Shown one piece after another: positions 6,692-14,264 of a stretch of 64,000 nucleotides of DNA. Source of the stretch: Hydrogenophaga palleronii_A. Lineage in GTDB: Bacteria > Pseudomonadota > Gammaproteobacteria > Burkholderiales > Burkholderiaceae_C. Within the stretch, counting starts at the first letter, position 1. Every line of letters begins with the position of its first letter. The translations under genes were made by a program, and so were the position numbers. A model generated the notes under the pieces. The model saw only the letters and a list, made by a program, of their open reading frames with translations. It was not told where the DNA came from and did not search any database. The stretch is from the NCBI RefSeq assembly GCF_031457455.1, contig NZ_JAVDWU010000005.1, positions 1 through 64,000 on the forward strand, given 5' to 3'.

Positions 6692-9684
6692 CCGCTACCC
6701 GGGTTGCACAGACCGGAGCGCGCATTGACAGCACGCGCACGATCCGGTTCACATTCGATGGCCGCGAGTACGCAGGCCATCCTGGCGACACGCTGGCGTC
6801 GGCGCTGTTGGCCAATGGCGTGCGCCGCATGGCACGCAGTTTCAAATACGGCCGCCCTCGCGGCATCATCGGTGCCGGGGCGGAAGAGCCCAACGCGTTG
6901 GTGCAACTGGGCGTGGGCGCACTCACCGTGCCCAACGTGAAGGCCACCCAGGTCGAGCTGTACGACGGCCTGATCGCCCGCTCCACCTCAGGCTGGCCTT
7001 CGCTGGACTTCGATTTGAAGTCGGTGTTCGGTCAGGGTGCGCGCTTCATGCCGGCGGGCTTCTACAGCAAGACCTTCAAGTGGCCGCGAAAGCTCTGGCC
7101 GTTCTATGAAACCGTGATCCGCAAGTTCGCTGGCTTTGGCGACGCACCGACGGAACCGGACCCGGAAAACTACGACCACCTGCACCACCACGTGGACGTG
7201 CTGGTGGTGGGTGGTGGCGCCTGCGGCCTGCTGGCCGCGTTGCAGGCGGGCCGTGCCGGACTCAAGACCGTGCTGCTGGACGAACAGAATGAACTGGGCG
7301 GCTGGCTGCTGTCCGTGCCGCAGGTGCAGATCGATGGTCGCGGCAGCGATGCCTACATCCGGTCGGTGAAAACCGCCCTGGCCGACATGCCGCACGTGAC
7401 GGTGCTGACCCGCACCACCGCCTTTGGCATGTACGAGCAAAACCTGGTGCAAGCCGTGGAACTGGTGCAGGACCATCTCGCGCCGTCGCAGCGCCTGACC
7501 CATCTGCCGCGCCAGCGCATGCACAAGATCCGCGCGCACCAGGTGGTGCTGGCCACGGGCTCGATCGAGCGCCCGCTGGTGTTCGGCAACAACGACCTGC
7601 CGGGCGTGATGACCGTCTCCGCAGGCCAGACCTATCTGAATCGCTACGGTGTGCTCGTGGGCCAGCGGGTGGTCATCTGCGGCACCAGCGATTTGATCCA
7701 CGACTGTGCCGAAGGCCTGGCCAAAGCGGGCGCTGCCGTCACGGTGGCCGATGTGCGCCACAACGCCATGGCCCGCAACGACAGCTACACCGTGATGGCC
7801 GGCCATGGCATTGCCGAAGTCACCGGAGGCAGTGAAGTCAAAGGCGTCAACCTGGTGCCCTTGCACGCCAACCGCGACGAAGTCGTTGGCAAAAGTGTTC
7901 ACGTGGCCTGCGATGTGGTGTTGAGTTCCGGCGGCCTGTCGCCCACCGTGCACCTGTTCTGCCACGATGGCAGCCGCCCGCAGTGGGACGAGTCGGTGGC
8001 CGCCTTTGTGGCGCCGCGCACCGGGCGCAAAGGCGTGGCCTGTGTCGGTTCGGTGACCGGTGCGTTCGAGCTGGCCGATGCGCTGGTGCAAACCACCGAG
8101 GCGATGCAGCAGGTGTTGAGCGCCTGTGGCAAGCGTGAGCCCTTGCAAACCCCTTCCTGCGCTGCACCCCCGCGCCTGGCTTTTCGTCCGATGTTCCGCC
8201 TGCCGGACGGCAAACCCGAAGGCGCGGGCGCCAAGGCCTTTGTGGACTACCAGAACGACGTCAGCGCCGCCGACATCGAACTGGCGGTGCGCGAGAACTA
8301 CCACTCGATCGAGCACGTCAAGCGCTACACTGCGCTGGGCTTCGGCACCGACCAGGGCAAGCTGTCCAACGTCAACGGTTTCGTCATCACCGCCCGCGCG
8401 CTCAAGCGCCCGGTGAATGAGGTCGGCACCACCACCTACCGCCCGGCCTACACGCCGGTGAGCTTGGGCGCGCTGGCGGGCACCATGCGCGAAGAGCTGT
8501 TCGACCCGAACCGCTACAGCGCCATCCACGCCTCCCACGTGCATCGCGGTGCGGCGCTGGAGCCGGTGGGCCAGTGGCAGCGCCCCTGGTACTTTGCAAA
8601 AGCCGGCGAAGACCTGCATGCTGCGGTCGCCCGCGAATGCCTGGCGGCCCGCCATGGTGTGGCGGTGATGGACGCTTCCACACTGGGCAAGATCCAGATC
8701 GATGGCCCCGATGCACGCGAGTTCCTGAACCGCATCTACGCCAACGCCTGGAGCCAACTGGCCGTGGGCAAATGCCGCTACGGCCTGATGCTGGATGAAA
8801 ACGGCATGGTGATGGACGACGGCGTGACCGCCTGCATCGAACAGAACCAGTTCTACATGACCACCACCACCGGTGGCGCGGCCCGGGTGCTGAACTGGCT
8901 GGAGCGCTGGCACCAGACCGAATGGCCCGAGCTCAAAGTCTGGATGACCTCGGTGACCGACCACTGGTCCACCATCGCCCTGGTGGGGCCGAAGTCACGG
9001 GCCGTGCTGGCCAAGCTGTGCACCGACATCGACCTGTCGCCCGACAACTTCAAGTTCATGGACTGGCGCGCCGGCACGGTGGGTGGCCTGCCGGTGCGGG
9101 TGTTCCGCATCAGCTTCTCGGGTGAACTGTCGTATGAGCTGAACGTGGAGTCCGGCTATGGCCGCGCGCTGTGGGAGATGGTGATGGCCGCTGGCGCGGA
9201 GTTCGACATCACACCCTATGGCACCGAGACCATGCACGTGCTTCGCGCTGAGAAGGGTTTCATCATCGTCGGCCAGGACACCGATGGATCGATGAGCCCG
9301 CTGGACCTGGACATGGCCTGGGCGGTGGGCATGAAAAAGCCGTTCAGTTTCCTGGGCAAGCGCTCCTTGTCGCGCAGCGACACGGCACGCGAAGGGCGCA
9401 AGCAGCTGGTGGGGCTGTTGCCCGAGGACCCGGGCACTGTGCTGATCGAGGGTGCGCAAATCATGGAGAGCGCCACCACCGGCACGACCAACCAGATGCT
9501 GGGCCATGTGACATCGAGCTACCACAGCGCTTTCCTTGGCCGCTCCATCGCCATGGCTGTGGTCGCTGGTGGCCTGCAGCGCAAGGAACAAACCCTGTAT
9601 GTGCACGCCCATGGCAAGGTCACACCGGCCAAGGTCAGTGGCAGCGTGTTCGTGGATGTGAAAGGCGATCGTCAAAATGTTTAA
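6688..9684 (+). CDS. soxA: Sarcosine oxidase alpha subunit
   Basis: A 998-residue alpha subunit, the usual length for the family. In order it has an N-terminal ferredoxin-like domain (about 1-110, with FKYGRPRGI), an NAD/FAD-binding flavoprotein domain beginning near residue 175 with VVVGGGACG, and a C-terminal aminomethyltransferase-like domain (about 610-990) that binds tetrahydrofolate and receives the one-carbon unit. The ATG at 6688 overlaps the soxD stop. The gene also overlaps soxG by eight bases. With GlyA next door, the CH2-THF made here can be used directly to turn glycine into serine. Confidence 0.97.
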   Translation: MTATRVAQTGARIDSTRTIRFTFDGREYAGHPGDTLASALLANGVRRMARSFKYGRPRGIIGAGAEEPNALVQLGVGALTVPNVKATQVELYDGLIARSTSGWPSLDFDLKSVFGQGARFMPAGFYSKTFKWPRKLWPFYETVIRKFAGFGDAPTEPDPENYDHLHHHVDVLVVGGGACGLLAALQAGRAGLKTVLLDEQNELGGWLLSVPQVQIDGRGSDAYIRSVKTALADMPHVTVLTRTTAFGMYEQNLVQAVELVQDHLAPSQRLTHLPRQRMHKIRAHQVVLATGSIERPLVFGNNDLPGVMTVSAGQTYLNRYGVLVGQRVVICGTSDLIHDCAEGLAKAGAAVTVADVRHNAMARNDSYTVMAGHGIAEVTGGSEVKGVNLVPLHANRDEVVGKSVHVACDVVLSSGGLSPTVHLFCHDGSRPQWDESVAAFVAPRTGRKGVACVGSVTGAFELADALVQTTEAMQQVLSACGKREPLQTPSCAAPPRLAFRPMFRLPDGKPEGAGAKAFVDYQNDVSAADIELAVRENYHSIEHVKRYTALGFGTDQGKLSNVNGFVITARALKRPVNEVGTTTYRPAYTPVSLGALAGTMREELFDPNRYSAIHASHVHRGAALEPVGQWQRPWYFAKAGEDLHAAVARECLAARHGVAVMDASTLGKIQIDGPDAREFLNRIYANAWSQLAVGKCRYGLMLDENGMVMDDGVTACIEQNQFYMTTTTGGAARVLNWLERWHQTEWPELKVWMTSVTDHWSTIALVGPKSRAVLAKLCTDIDLSPDNFKFMDWRAGTVGGLPVRVFRISFSGELSYELNVESGYGRALWEMVMAAGAEFDITPYGTETMHVLRAEKGFIIVGQDTDGSMSPLDLDMAWAVGMKKPFSFLGKRSLSRSDTAREGRKQLVGLLPEDPGTVLIEGAQIMESATTGTTNQMLGHVTSSYHSAFLGRSIAMAVVAGGLQRKEQTLYVHAHGKVTPAKVSGSVFVDVKGDRQNV

Positions 9685-10330
9685 TCCGCCGAACGTGATG
9701 CTGGAATCGCCGTTGCACGCCTTCAAGTTGCCTGAGCGCGCCGCCGCGCCCGCCCCGCAAAACCGGGTGGTCATGAGCGAGTTGCCTCACATGGGCTATA
9801 TCGTGCTGCGCGGCAAGCCCGACGACGACGCTTTCATGGCCCGTGTGGCCGGCGTGTTGGGCCAGACTTTGCCGACCCAGCCGATGACGGCGCTGTCCAC
9901 CCCCGCCGGTGCGGTGCTGTGGGTCTCGCCAGACGAATGGCTGCTGGTCTGCAAACGATCGGAACGCCAGGCGCTGCTGCTCGCGCTGACCTCCGCACTG
10001 CAGGACGTTTTCGCCCAGGTGGTGGACAACAGCGGCGGCCTCACGGCGCTGCGCGTCGCCGGGCCCGACCACATGCTGCTGCTGCGCCAGCTCGGGCCCT
10101 ACGACTTCGAGAGCCTGGCAGTGGGCCGCTGTGCGAGCACCGTGGCCTCCAAGACCGGGTTCACCGTGGTGCGCACCGACGAAGCGGGCGTGGTGCTGGT
10201 GTTCCGCCGCAGCTTCGCCGACTACACCTGGCGCCTGCTGGAACGCACCGCCCAACCCTACCGCCTGTGCATCACCACCCCGGCGCAATGCGCCGACCCG
10301 ATGTTCACCCCCTTGTTCGAAATTGTCTGA
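9677..10330 (+). CDS. soxG: Sarcosine oxidase gamma subunit
   Basis: A 217-residue gamma subunit of sarcosine oxidase, distantly related to the aminomethyltransferase fold. The SPDEWLLV segment near the middle and DNSGGLTALRV are typical of the family. It starts inside the end of soxA and is followed after 11 bases by glyA. Sequence conservation in this subunit is generally low, but length and context make the call secure. Confidence 0.95.
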   Translation: MFNPPNVMLESPLHAFKLPERAAAPAPQNRVVMSELPHMGYIVLRGKPDDDAFMARVAGVLGQTLPTQPMTALSTPAGAVLWVSPDEWLLVCKRSERQALLLALTSALQDVFAQVVDNSGGLTALRVAGPDHMLLLRQLGPYDFESLAVGRCASTVASKTGFTVVRTDEAGVVLVFRRSFADYTWRLLERTAQPYRLCITTPAQCADPMFTPLFEIV

Positions 10331-10341
10331 GAGAGCGAACC

Positions 10342-11616
10342 ATGCAGACTGAAGGTTTCTTTTCCGCCGGTGTGGCCCAGGCCGACCCGGCCGTGAATGC
10401 CGCGATGGGCCACGAGTTGCAGCGCCAGCGCGAGCAGATCGAGCTGATCGCCTCCGAGAACATCGTCTCGCGCGCCGTGCTCGAAGCACAAGGATCGGTG
10501 CTCACCAACAAATACGCCGAGGGCTACCCGGGCAAGCGTTACTACGGCGGCTGCGAGCATGTGGACGTGGTGGAAAGCCTGGCCATCGATCGCCTGCGCC
10601 AGCTGTTCGGTTGTGAGTTCGCCAACGTGCAACCCCACTCTGGCGCGCAGGCCAACACCGCCGTGATGCTGGCCCTGGTGCAGCCCGGCGACACGGTGCT
10701 GGGCATGTCGCTCTCGGCCGGTGGCCACCTCACGCACGGCGCCAAGCCGGCGTTGTCGGGCAAGTGGTTCAAGGCGGTGCAATACGGCGTGCGCCGCGCA
10801 GATTCATTGATTGACTACGACGAGGTCGAGGCCCTGGCCGTCGAGCACCAGCCCAAGCTGATCATCGCGGGCTTTTCTGCCTACCCGCGCACCATCGACT
10901 GGGCGCGCTTTCGCGCCATTGCCGACAAGGTCGGCGCCTTCCTGATGGTGGACATGGCGCACGTGGCCGGCCTGGTGGCCACGGGCGTCTATCCCAGCCC
11001 GGTGCCGCACGCCCATGTGACTACGTCCACCACCCACAAGACTTTGCGCGGTCCCCGTGGGGGCGTGATCCTCACCAACGATGCCGAGATCGCCAAGAAG
11101 ATCAATTCGGCGGTGTTCCCCGGTTCGCAGGGCGGGCCGCTGATGCACGTGATCGCCGCCAAGGCGGTGACTTTCGGCGAAGCGCTGCAGCCCAGCTTCA
11201 AGGCCTACACCGAACAAGTGGTGGCCAACGCCCAGGCGCTGGGCGCGGTGCTCAAGGCAGGTGGTCTGGATCTGGTCACCGGTGGCACCGACAACCACCT
11301 GCTGCTGGTCGACCTGCGACCGCTGGGCCTGAAGGGCAACACCACCGAAGTGGCGCTGGAGCGCGCCGGCATCACCTGCAACAAGAACGGCATCCCCTTC
11401 GACGACGAGAAGCCGACCATCACCTCCGGCATCCGCGTCGGCACCGCAGCGGGCACCACGCGCGGATTTGGCGTGGCCGAGTTTGAAGAGATCGGCCGCC
11501 TGATGCTGGAAGTCTTCAACCAGTTGAAAACGAATCCAGACGGTGACGCCGCCACCGAAGCCTCGGTCTACGCCCGGGTCAAAGCGCTGACGGCCCGCTT
11601 CCCCCTCTACGCCTGA
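10342..11616 (+). CDS. glyA: Serine hydroxymethyltransferase
   Basis: A 424-residue PLP enzyme that interconverts glycine plus CH2-THF with serine. The PLP lysine is K233 in TTSTTHKTLRGPRGG. ELIASEN near the start and the TNKYAEGYPGKRYYGG stretch are hallmarks of the family. It is coupled to the sarcosine oxidase genes, so this copy most likely serves betaine catabolism: it would drain glycine and the sarcosine-derived one-carbon unit into serine. Another housekeeping glyA is expected elsewhere in the genome. Confidence 0.97.
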   Translation: MQTEGFFSAGVAQADPAVNAAMGHELQRQREQIELIASENIVSRAVLEAQGSVLTNKYAEGYPGKRYYGGCEHVDVVESLAIDRLRQLFGCEFANVQPHSGAQANTAVMLALVQPGDTVLGMSLSAGGHLTHGAKPALSGKWFKAVQYGVRRADSLIDYDEVEALAVEHQPKLIIAGFSAYPRTIDWARFRAIADKVGAFLMVDMAHVAGLVATGVYPSPVPHAHVTTSTTHKTLRGPRGGVILTNDAEIAKKINSAVFPGSQGGPLMHVIAAKAVTFGEALQPSFKAYTEQVVANAQALGAVLKAGGLDLVTGGTDNHLLLVDLRPLGLKGNTTEVALERAGITCNKNGIPFDDEKPTITSGIRVGTAAGTTRGFGVAEFEEIGRLMLEVFNQLKTNPDGDAATEASVYARVKALTARFPLYA

Positions 11617-11639
11617 AACCCCGCCCACCGGACATTGCC

Positions 11640-12611
11640 ATGAGCACTCTGCACCAAGACGCCATCATCATCGACGGACTGATCATCTCGAAGTGGAACC
11701 GGGAGGTCTTCGAGGACATGAAAAAAGGCGGGCTGACCGCCGCCAACTGCACCGTGTCGGTGTGGGACGATTTCAAGAGCACCGTCCACAACATCGCCCA
11801 GATGAAGGGGATGATCCGCGCCAACAGCGATCTGCTCACGCTGGTGCGCAGCACCGCCGACATCGAGCAGGCCAAGAAGGACGGCAAGACCGGCATCATT
11901 CTGGGCTTCCAGAACGCGCACGCGTTCGAGGACCACCTGGGCTACGTGGAAGCCTTTGCCGACATGGGCGTGCGGGTCGTTCAGCTTTGCTACAACACGC
12001 AAAACCTGATTGGCACCGGCTGCTACGAACGCGACGGGGGGCTTTCCGGCTACGGGCGCGAGGTGATCGGCGAGATGAACCGCGTCGGCATCATGGTGGA
12101 CCTCTCGCACGTGGGCGCCAAGACCTCCGAGGAAGCGATCCTCGAATCCAAAAAGCCGGTCACCTACAGCCACTGCCTGCCCGCCGGTCTGAAGGAGCAC
12201 CCGCGCAACAAGAGCGACGAACAGCTGCGCTTCATCGCCGACCACGGCGGCTTCATCGGGGTCACCATGTTCCCGCCATTCCTGAAGCGCGGAACGGACG
12301 CCACGGTGGACGACTACGTGGAAGCACTCGACTACGTGATCAACCTGGTGGGCGAAGACTGCGTGGGTGTGGGAACCGACCACACGCAAGGCTACGGCCA
12401 GGACTTCTTCGACCACATCACCCACGACAAGGGCCGCGGCCGGCGCCTGACCAACTTCGGCACGGTGCAGAACCCGCTGGGTATTCGAACCATCGGCGAA
12501 ATGCCCAACCTGACCGCGGCCATGGAACGCGCTGGCTGGCCGGCGAACAAGATCACAAAGGTCATGGGGCGCAACTGGCTCCGTGTTTTTGCTGAAGTGT
12601 GGGGTGCCTAG
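11640..12611 (+). CDS. Peptidase M19 (renal dipeptidase)-like protein of the betaine regulon
   Basis: A 323-residue cytoplasmic protein of the membrane-dipeptidase superfamily, closest by recall to the PA5396 type found in Pseudomonas betaine gene sets. It keeps later metal-site residues: the His in DLSHVG, the His in YSHCLP and the Asp in GTDHTQG. It lacks the N-terminal His-x-Asp pair of true dipeptidases, where IIDGLIISKWN stands instead. No signal peptide or lipid anchor is present, so the name dipeptidase may mislead. It follows glyA by 23 bases and is probably co-transcribed. Its role in betaine breakdown is unknown. Confidence 0.88.
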   Translation: MSTLHQDAIIIDGLIISKWNREVFEDMKKGGLTAANCTVSVWDDFKSTVHNIAQMKGMIRANSDLLTLVRSTADIEQAKKDGKTGIILGFQNAHAFEDHLGYVEAFADMGVRVVQLCYNTQNLIGTGCYERDGGLSGYGREVIGEMNRVGIMVDLSHVGAKTSEEAILESKKPVTYSHCLPAGLKEHPRNKSDEQLRFIADHGGFIGVTMFPPFLKRGTDATVDDYVEALDYVINLVGEDCVGVGTDHTQGYGQDFFDHITHDKGRGRRLTNFGTVQNPLGIRTIGEMPNLTAAMERAGWPANKITKVMGRNWLRVFAEVWGA

Positions 12612-12680
12612 GGCCTGTTGACAGGCTCTGGCTCCCGGCAGACGTTGTTCTCGTTTCCTTTTTCAACCAGGAGTGTTCCC

Positions 12681-13565
12681 ATGATGACCCAACCGAAAAG
12701 TTCTTCCGTCCGCGCTCGCCGCAAATTTCTGGCACAAACGCTGGGCGTGTCCGCGCTGGCGGCGTCCGGCATGAGCGTTTTTGCCCAGGCCAAACCCACG
12801 CTCAAGATCGGCTTCGTCGACGGCTGGTCTGACAGCGTGGCCACCACCCACCTGGCTGCGGCCATCATCCGCAGCAAGCTGGGCCACCAGGTGGAATTGG
12901 TGCCGCTGGCCGCCGGCATCATGTGGCAAGGCGTGGCGCGTGGCGATCTGGACATGACGCTGTCGGCCTGGCTGCCGATCACGCACGAGTCCTACTTGAG
13001 CAACTTCAAGGACAAGGTGGAAATCGTCGGTGCCAATTACCCCGGCGCCAAGATCGGCCTGATCGTGCCTGACTACGTCAAGGCCACCAGCCTGACCGAC
13101 CTGAACGATCACCGCGCCGACTTCGAGAACCGCATCGTCGGCATTGACGCAGGTGCCGGTGTCATGCGCAAGACCGAAGAAGCCATCAAGGCCTATGGTC
13201 TGGAGATGCGCCTGCTGCCCAGCTCCGGCCCGGCCATGGCAGCCGAACTCGACCGCGCCTACCGCGCGAAGAAATCCATCGCCGTGACCGGCTGGATCCC
13301 TCACTGGATGTTCGCCAAGTACAAGCTGCGCTTCCTGGCAGATCCGAAGAACGTCTACGGCGCCGAAGAACATGTGGACAGCGTGATCAACCCGGGCCTG
13401 AACACCAAGGCGCCTGCGGTGGTGGCCTTCCTGAAGAAGTTCTCCTGGAAGCCGGAGGAAATCGGCGCGGTGATGTTGTCCGTCGAAAGCGGATTCAAGC
13501 CCGAGAAGGCTGTCGAAAAGTGGATCGCCGAAAACCCTGAGCGCGTGGCGGGCTGGGTTTCCTGA
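12681..13565 (+). CDS. Glycine betaine/choline ABC transporter substrate-binding protein (OpuAC type)
   Basis: A 294-residue periplasmic binding protein of the quaternary-amine family. A twin-arginine-like signal is visible: R13-R14-K-F-L, a hydrophobic stretch, and AQA before residue 38, so export may be by Tat. Several tryptophans could form the aromatic cage that binds the trimethylammonium group: DGW, MWQG, SAWLP and TGWIPHW. The ATG at 12681 follows an AGGAGTG ribosome binding site. Its ATPase and permease are not adjacent but lie 9.4 kb downstream next to gbdR, so the transporter genes are split. An inner-membrane uptake system for betaine is the likely role. Confidence 0.92.
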   Translation: MMTQPKSSSVRARRKFLAQTLGVSALAASGMSVFAQAKPTLKIGFVDGWSDSVATTHLAAAIIRSKLGHQVELVPLAAGIMWQGVARGDLDMTLSAWLPITHESYLSNFKDKVEIVGANYPGAKIGLIVPDYVKATSLTDLNDHRADFENRIVGIDAGAGVMRKTEEAIKAYGLEMRLLPSSGPAMAAELDRAYRAKKSIAVTGWIPHWMFAKYKLRFLADPKNVYGAEEHVDSVINPGLNTKAPAVVAFLKKFSWKPEEIGAVMLSVESGFKPEKAVEKWIAENPERVAGWVS

Positions 13566-13579
13566 GGCCCCGGCGCACA

Positions 13580-13665
13580 GGCCGCGCTGCGGTCTGTGCA
13601 AACCGGTGCAGTCCCGCACTGTGAACAGGAAGAACGGGGCAGGGTAGGTGTTACCTGCGTTCCCG
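13580..13665 (+). ncRNA. Candidate structured leader RNA before the DUF5943-dgcA genes
   Basis: The 156-base gap between the binding-protein gene and the next gene can fold strongly. A hairpin at 13632-13662 pairs GAAC, GCA and GGTA with TACC, TGC and GTTC around a GGTGT loop. Just before it, CCGGTGCAGTCCCGCACTG is followed by TGA. This resembles the GGTG and CCCGC-ACTGT core of cobalamin riboswitches, and the hairpin has a weak likeness to a B12 box. The spacing is shorter than in the normal riboswitch and the first stems are not evident, so it may be degenerate, a variant, or chance. Confidence 0.25.
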
Positions 13666-13721
13666 CTGCGTGCACGCCCCGAGATTTTTCACGAATACAA
13701 AACCACCACGAGACCCCAGAG

Positions 13722-14255
13722 ATGAATCCGCAACTCCCGATTGACGTCGATGCACAGACCGGCATCTGGACCACCGACGGTCTGCCGATGATCTATGTGC
13801 CGCGGCACTTCTTCGTCAACAACCATGTCGAGACCGAAGCCGTGGTGGGGCGTGAGGTCTACGCACCAGCCTTGTACAAGGCCGGGCATCGCTCGGCTTT
13901 TTTCTGGTGCCAGCAGGAAGCCGCCACCCACGGCCTGAGCGGCATGGCCGTGTATGAGCACTACCTCAAGCGCCTGTCGCAACGCGGCTGGGGCCTGTTT
14001 TCCTTCATCGAAGCGGACGCCGCCACCGGCCACGCGCGCATCAAGCTGGCGCACTCGGTGTTCGTGCTCGCGCAAGGCATTGCCGGTGTGCCTGTGGACC
14101 ATAGCAAGGTCTGCTACCTGTTCGCCGGCTGGTTCTCGGGCGCCATGGACTGGGTGCTGGAGACCAGCGGCTCGGCGGTGCGCACCACCAGCCAGGAGAC
14201 GCAATGCGCGGCTGAGGGCCACGGCCATTGCGAGTTCACGGTCAGCCCACTCTGA
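13722..14255 (+). CDS. DUF5943 (4-vinyl-reductase-like) protein of the dgc operon
   Basis: A 177-residue protein like PA5397, which precedes dgcA in Pseudomonas. It carries a V4R-like fold, the small-molecule-binding domain seen in many sensor or helper proteins. Two histidines and a cysteine (EGHGHCEF) near the C-terminus could bind metal. No membrane or signal segment is present. It is nine bases from dgcA, so it most likely acts in the dimethylglycine step, perhaps in assembly of the demethylase; that role is inference. The start at 13722 gives the family N-terminus. Confidence 0.85.
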   Translation: MNPQLPIDVDAQTGIWTTDGLPMIYVPRHFFVNNHVETEAVVGREVYAPALYKAGHRSAFFWCQQEAATHGLSGMAVYEHYLKRLSQRGWGLFSFIEADAATGHARIKLAHSVFVLAQGIAGVPVDHSKVCYLFAGWFSGAMDWVLETSGSAVRTTSQETQCAAEGHGHCEFTVSPL

Positions 14256-14264
14256 ATATTCATC

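Noticed and set aside
6988..8964. Minus-strand open frame of 658 codons opposite soxA
   Set aside because: It is antisense to a clear SoxA protein and shows only low-complexity His/Gly/Ala composition.
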